The translations under genes were made by a program, and so were the position numbers. DNA of 8,047 bases from positions 1-8,047 of the forward strand of contig CALJIH010000091.1 in assembly GCA_937974135.1 (NCBI GenBank), written 5' to 3'. The notes under the pieces were generated by a model. It worked only from the letters and a program-made list of their open reading frames with translations, made no database searches and had not been told where the DNA came from. Position 1 is the first letter of the stretch. Every line of letters starts with the position of its first letter. Of the stretch, positions 6,098-8,047 are shown piece by piece. The DNA comes from an uncultured Cocleimonas sp. (GTDB lineage Bacteria; Pseudomonadota; Gammaproteobacteria; Thiotrichales; Thiotrichaceae).

Positions 6098-6140
6098 TGT
6101 TTATAGCAAGAACTTATGATTTTTTAAGAAATATTGATTT

Positions 6141-6173
6141 AAAACCGCATAAAAGTAGGGGGGTGTCTTTTTT
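6141..6173. repeat. 33-bp direct repeat, copy 2
   Basis: Identical over 33 bp to 3475-3507 and in the same orientation, 2,666 bp away. Its last two bases (6172-6173) form part of the TAA stop codon of the glycoside-hydrolase-like gene, so on the minus strand the repeat starts essentially at the end of that gene. The GACAC needed for the hairpin at copy 1 is absent here. The two copies bracket exactly the rraA-like gene and aceA. Confidence 0.9.
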
Positions 6174-8047
6174 AATTACTCAAAATAAGCTTTGGTAATG
6201 CTTTATTCGTATCTGCCCAATAGAGTGTTTTACTGCCTTTAATATCTTCGTCCACATCGACTACTTTGATGTTGACTCCAATCTTACTGCCATTTTTAGC
6301 AAATTGTTTTTTATTGTCGTAGATGTTTTTCCAAGGAATTGCGGCATTCAATAGGTAACCTGTATCTGTTTTTGTAAGGTGTGTTTGTGAGCCTAAGGAA
6401 TCAAAAGGCGTGAATGTGAATGTTTTTGCTTCTTTGGCCTCATCTTCAACATCGATCTCATTTAAGTCTAACGTTAACGTGAGTTCATCACCTTTTTGTA
6501 GGTCGTTGTCTTTCACAGAAAAGCTAAAATAAAGGTGTTTCGAATCCCAGTTTGCTTGCCATTTTGCGCTGATATCGCTGTCACTGATCTCTGCAAGCCT
6601 ATTAGGGAGTGCTTGACTATTTTCCATATTCCAAATCATTTGCGGATTTTTGGCGTAGCTTACTTTTAGTTCTATATTTTCTTTTTCTGTGACCAGTTTA
6701 GCGATAGTGCCGCTAGATCTCTCAGGATTGAGACTGCGATCCAAATAGCGTAATAAGGAGTCATATTTAGGCGCATCTTCACGGGCTTGTCGTATGTGTT
6801 CTTTAATACCCCAACTGCCATACCAGCTATAGATTCTAGGAGCACTAAAGGCAACAAAGAGTTTTCCACCAGCACGCTTCCATTCGCTCATGAGTTCATC
6901 GTAAACAATCCCCATGCGTGGATCACGATTGGCGGCATAAAGTAGGGGGTTGGGATGTTGCTCAACCTTGCGAGTGTCCCAGTCAACCAAATGCTGACCG
7001 CCTTCATAAGCGAGTAAATCAACACCAAATGAAGTGGCGACTTTTTCTTGTTTTTTAATATATCCAATGATGGTTTTCATGCCCCACTTAGAGTCCTTAT
7101 CCATCATCATTCTAAAGACATCATCGACATTTTCAGCTTTACGCAGTTCTTTGGGGTGTGCCGACACATAAGGACCAATCGCTACAGCATCGGTGTGTTT
7201 ATATGCATCTTCAAAGGCGAGAATTTGACTCGACATATTTTGGTTACTGGCCCAGCTTCCCATGACTCGAATCAATTGTTCATTGCCACCAAAAACGTCT
7301 TCCCATATTTTGAAAACCTCTACACTACGGCGTGAATACCATTTATACCCTGCGGGGGATTTTTCAGCATCGAGTTTGTCTTTTAAGCCTTGTTCAATGG
7401 CGTAATCATGATGAATAAATATTGGATTCCATACTTCATTACTATATTCGATATAGGCTTTGAGATTTGGATCGAGATTGGCTTTTACATATTCTGCAAA
7501 CTTACGCATATAATTATCATTGGCTTTATACGGCATGGAAAACCAAGGGTGTGCTTTAACTTGATTAGCTAAAGCCACCATTATCTCAACCGGTGCGCCA
7601 CGCGAGTAAGTGCCAGCTCGACCGCCCCATGTCGCTTTATCTGGGGTATTGCGTGCGCTCCAATTTTCAACAGGATTGCGTGTCATGCCCTGCATATTCA
7701 TAAAGCGAATCACTTGGAAGTCTTTCATGAAATTTAGGTAGTCTGGATTAAACAGAATATCTTTTTCATGTTCATCAAAAGCAAGATACTCGTTTTTTGG
7801 GCAATCTTCGGGTGTTTTTACTTTGATATCAGGTTTGTCTTTACAAATACCGCCTTCAGGTAAAATACGAATATTCTTGATGTAATTGTCTTTAGTGGTT
7901 TTTTTTATAAATAAAGAGGCATTTAAGATTTTGTCTTTACCTGCTTTGATTTCAATAACATCGCGATTAGGACGATGCACGACCAGTCTCGCATCATTAC
8001 CATAAAATATTTCACCTTCGCCATCATAGAGCACCGTATAGAAACCA
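6172..8047 (-). CDS. Glycoside-hydrolase-like TIM-barrel protein with C-terminal CBM9-type domain (5' truncated by window)
   Basis: The frame is open to the right edge: the GTG at 8032-8034 is an internal valine codon, preceded in frame by Gly-Phe-Tyr-Thr, so the true start and any signal peptide lie outside the window. Residues below count from 8034. Residues 90-430 look like a clan GH-A type (beta/alpha)8 barrel: RFMNMQG at 110-116, NWSAR at 124-128, and YSNEVWN at 197-203, with the Asn-Glu pair (N199-E200) typical of the acid/base strand. LAYEGGQH at 341-348 offers E344 as nucleophile, and YSWYGSWG follows at 402-409. Residues about 465-615 resemble a CBM9-type cellulose/xylan-binding domain, ending in the family's LYWADT (604-609). 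A secreted polysaccharide-active enzyme is likely, but substrate and CAZy family are uncertain. No ribosome site is visible. The TAA stop overlaps repeat copy 2. Confidence 0.8.
   Translation of the reverse strand, partial: GFYTVLYDGEGEIFYGNDARLVVHRPNRDVIEIKAGKDKILNASLFIKKTTKDNYIKNIRILPEGGICKDKPDIKVKTPEDCPKNEYLAFDEHEKDILFNPDYLNFMKDFQVIRFMNMQGMTRNPVENWSARNTPDKATWGGRAGTYSRGAPVEIMVALANQVKAHPWFSMPYKANDNYMRKFAEYVKANLDPNLKAYIEYSNEVWNPIFIHHDYAIEQGLKDKLDAEKSPAGYKWYSRRSVEVFKIWEDVFGGNEQLIRVMGSWASNQNMSSQILAFEDAYKHTDAVAIGPYVSAHPKELRKAENVDDVFRMMMDKDSKWGMKTIIGYIKKQEKVATSFGVDLLAYEGGQHLVDWDTRKVEQHPNPLLYAANRDPRMGIVYDELMSEWKRAGGKLFVAFSAPRIYSWYGSWGIKEHIRQAREDAPKYDSLLRYLDRSLNPERSSGTIAKLVTEKENIELKVSYAKNPQMIWNMENSQALPNRLAEISDSDISAKWQANWDSKHLYFSFSVKDNDLQKGDELTLTLDLNEIDVEDEAKEAKTFTFTPFDSLGSQTHLTKTDTGYLLNAAIPWKNIYDNKKQFAKNGSKIGVNIKVVDVDEDIKGSKTLYWADTNKALPKLILSN

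Larger units (their letters stand above)
5867..6140 (-). promoter_or_regulatory. aceA upstream region
   Basis: The aceA promoter must lie here, in the AT-rich gap after the glycoside-hydrolase-like gene. The ribosome site AAAGGAAA is near 5875-5882 on the minus strand. TTTACA and several TAATAT-like hexamers are present, but no -35/-10 pair at standard spacing is persuasive. Two adjacent inverted repeats at 5898-5915 and 5918-5934 are listed separately. Reading the minus strand as coding upstream of the ATG gives no plausible protein. Confidence 0.5.

Noticed and set aside
3475..6173. Interpretation as a composite transposon carrying aceA
   Set aside because: No transposase, no terminal inverted repeats and no target-site duplication are visible; both enclosed genes look like ordinary chromosomal genes.
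7048..7572. Plus-strand reading frames opposite the glycoside-hydrolase-like gene
   Set aside because: They are antisense shadows of a well-supported coding region, with low-complexity hydrophobic translations and no ribosome sites.
8032..8034. GTG as the start codon of the glycoside-hydrolase-like gene
   Set aside because: The frame stays open to the window edge with plausible protein sequence before it and no ribosome site; the gene is truncated by the window.

Overview
The window looks like chromosome of an AT-rich marine gammaproteobacterium (Colwellia, Psychromonas, Moritella, Shewanella or Vibrio type). This is inferred from the protein families and base composition, not from a marker gene: a long-form 532-residue isocitrate lyase, an AGCS alanine/glycine symporter, an EmrE-like SMR pump and a Pseudomonas-style RraA/aldolase protein. 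I see no rRNA, tRNA, CRISPR array, phage gene, transposase or integrase.

Layout: 38-1588 (-) sodium:alanine/glycine symporter; 1589-1904 AT-rich divergent intergenic region with a perfect 18-bp palindrome and a tandem 10-bp repeat; 1905-2234 (+) SMR efflux protein; 2235-3281 (-) exported protein with two thioredoxin folds, whose stop codon directly abuts the SMR stop; 3282-3536 intergenic region with a candidate extended -10 promoter, an 11-bp-stem hairpin and the first copy of a 33-bp repeat; 3537-4043 (-) RraA-like protein carrying the D-X20-R-D signature of the metal-dependent aldolase/decarboxylase branch; 4099-4127 strong intrinsic terminator; 4268-5866 (-) isocitrate lyase aceA; 5867-6171 intergenic region with two adjacent palindromes close to the aceA start; 6141-6173 second, identical copy of the 33-bp repeat; 6172-8047 (-) the 3' part of a glycoside-hydrolase-like gene with a C-terminal CBM9-type domain, running off the right edge.

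The genes do not form one pathway. aceA (glyoxylate shunt) appears monocistronic, with no malate synthase beside it, and ends at the strong terminator. The neighbouring RraA-like gene could act on 2-oxo acids such as oxaloacetate, a loose metabolic link to aceA that is inference only. The least ordinary feature is the pair of exact 33-bp direct repeats (with a G6 tract and a T6 tract) that bracket the rraA-like/aceA segment. Each copy lies at or just past the 3' end of a minus-strand gene. This looks more like a dispersed short repeat family than a new gene system. I found no convincing undescribed multi-gene system here.
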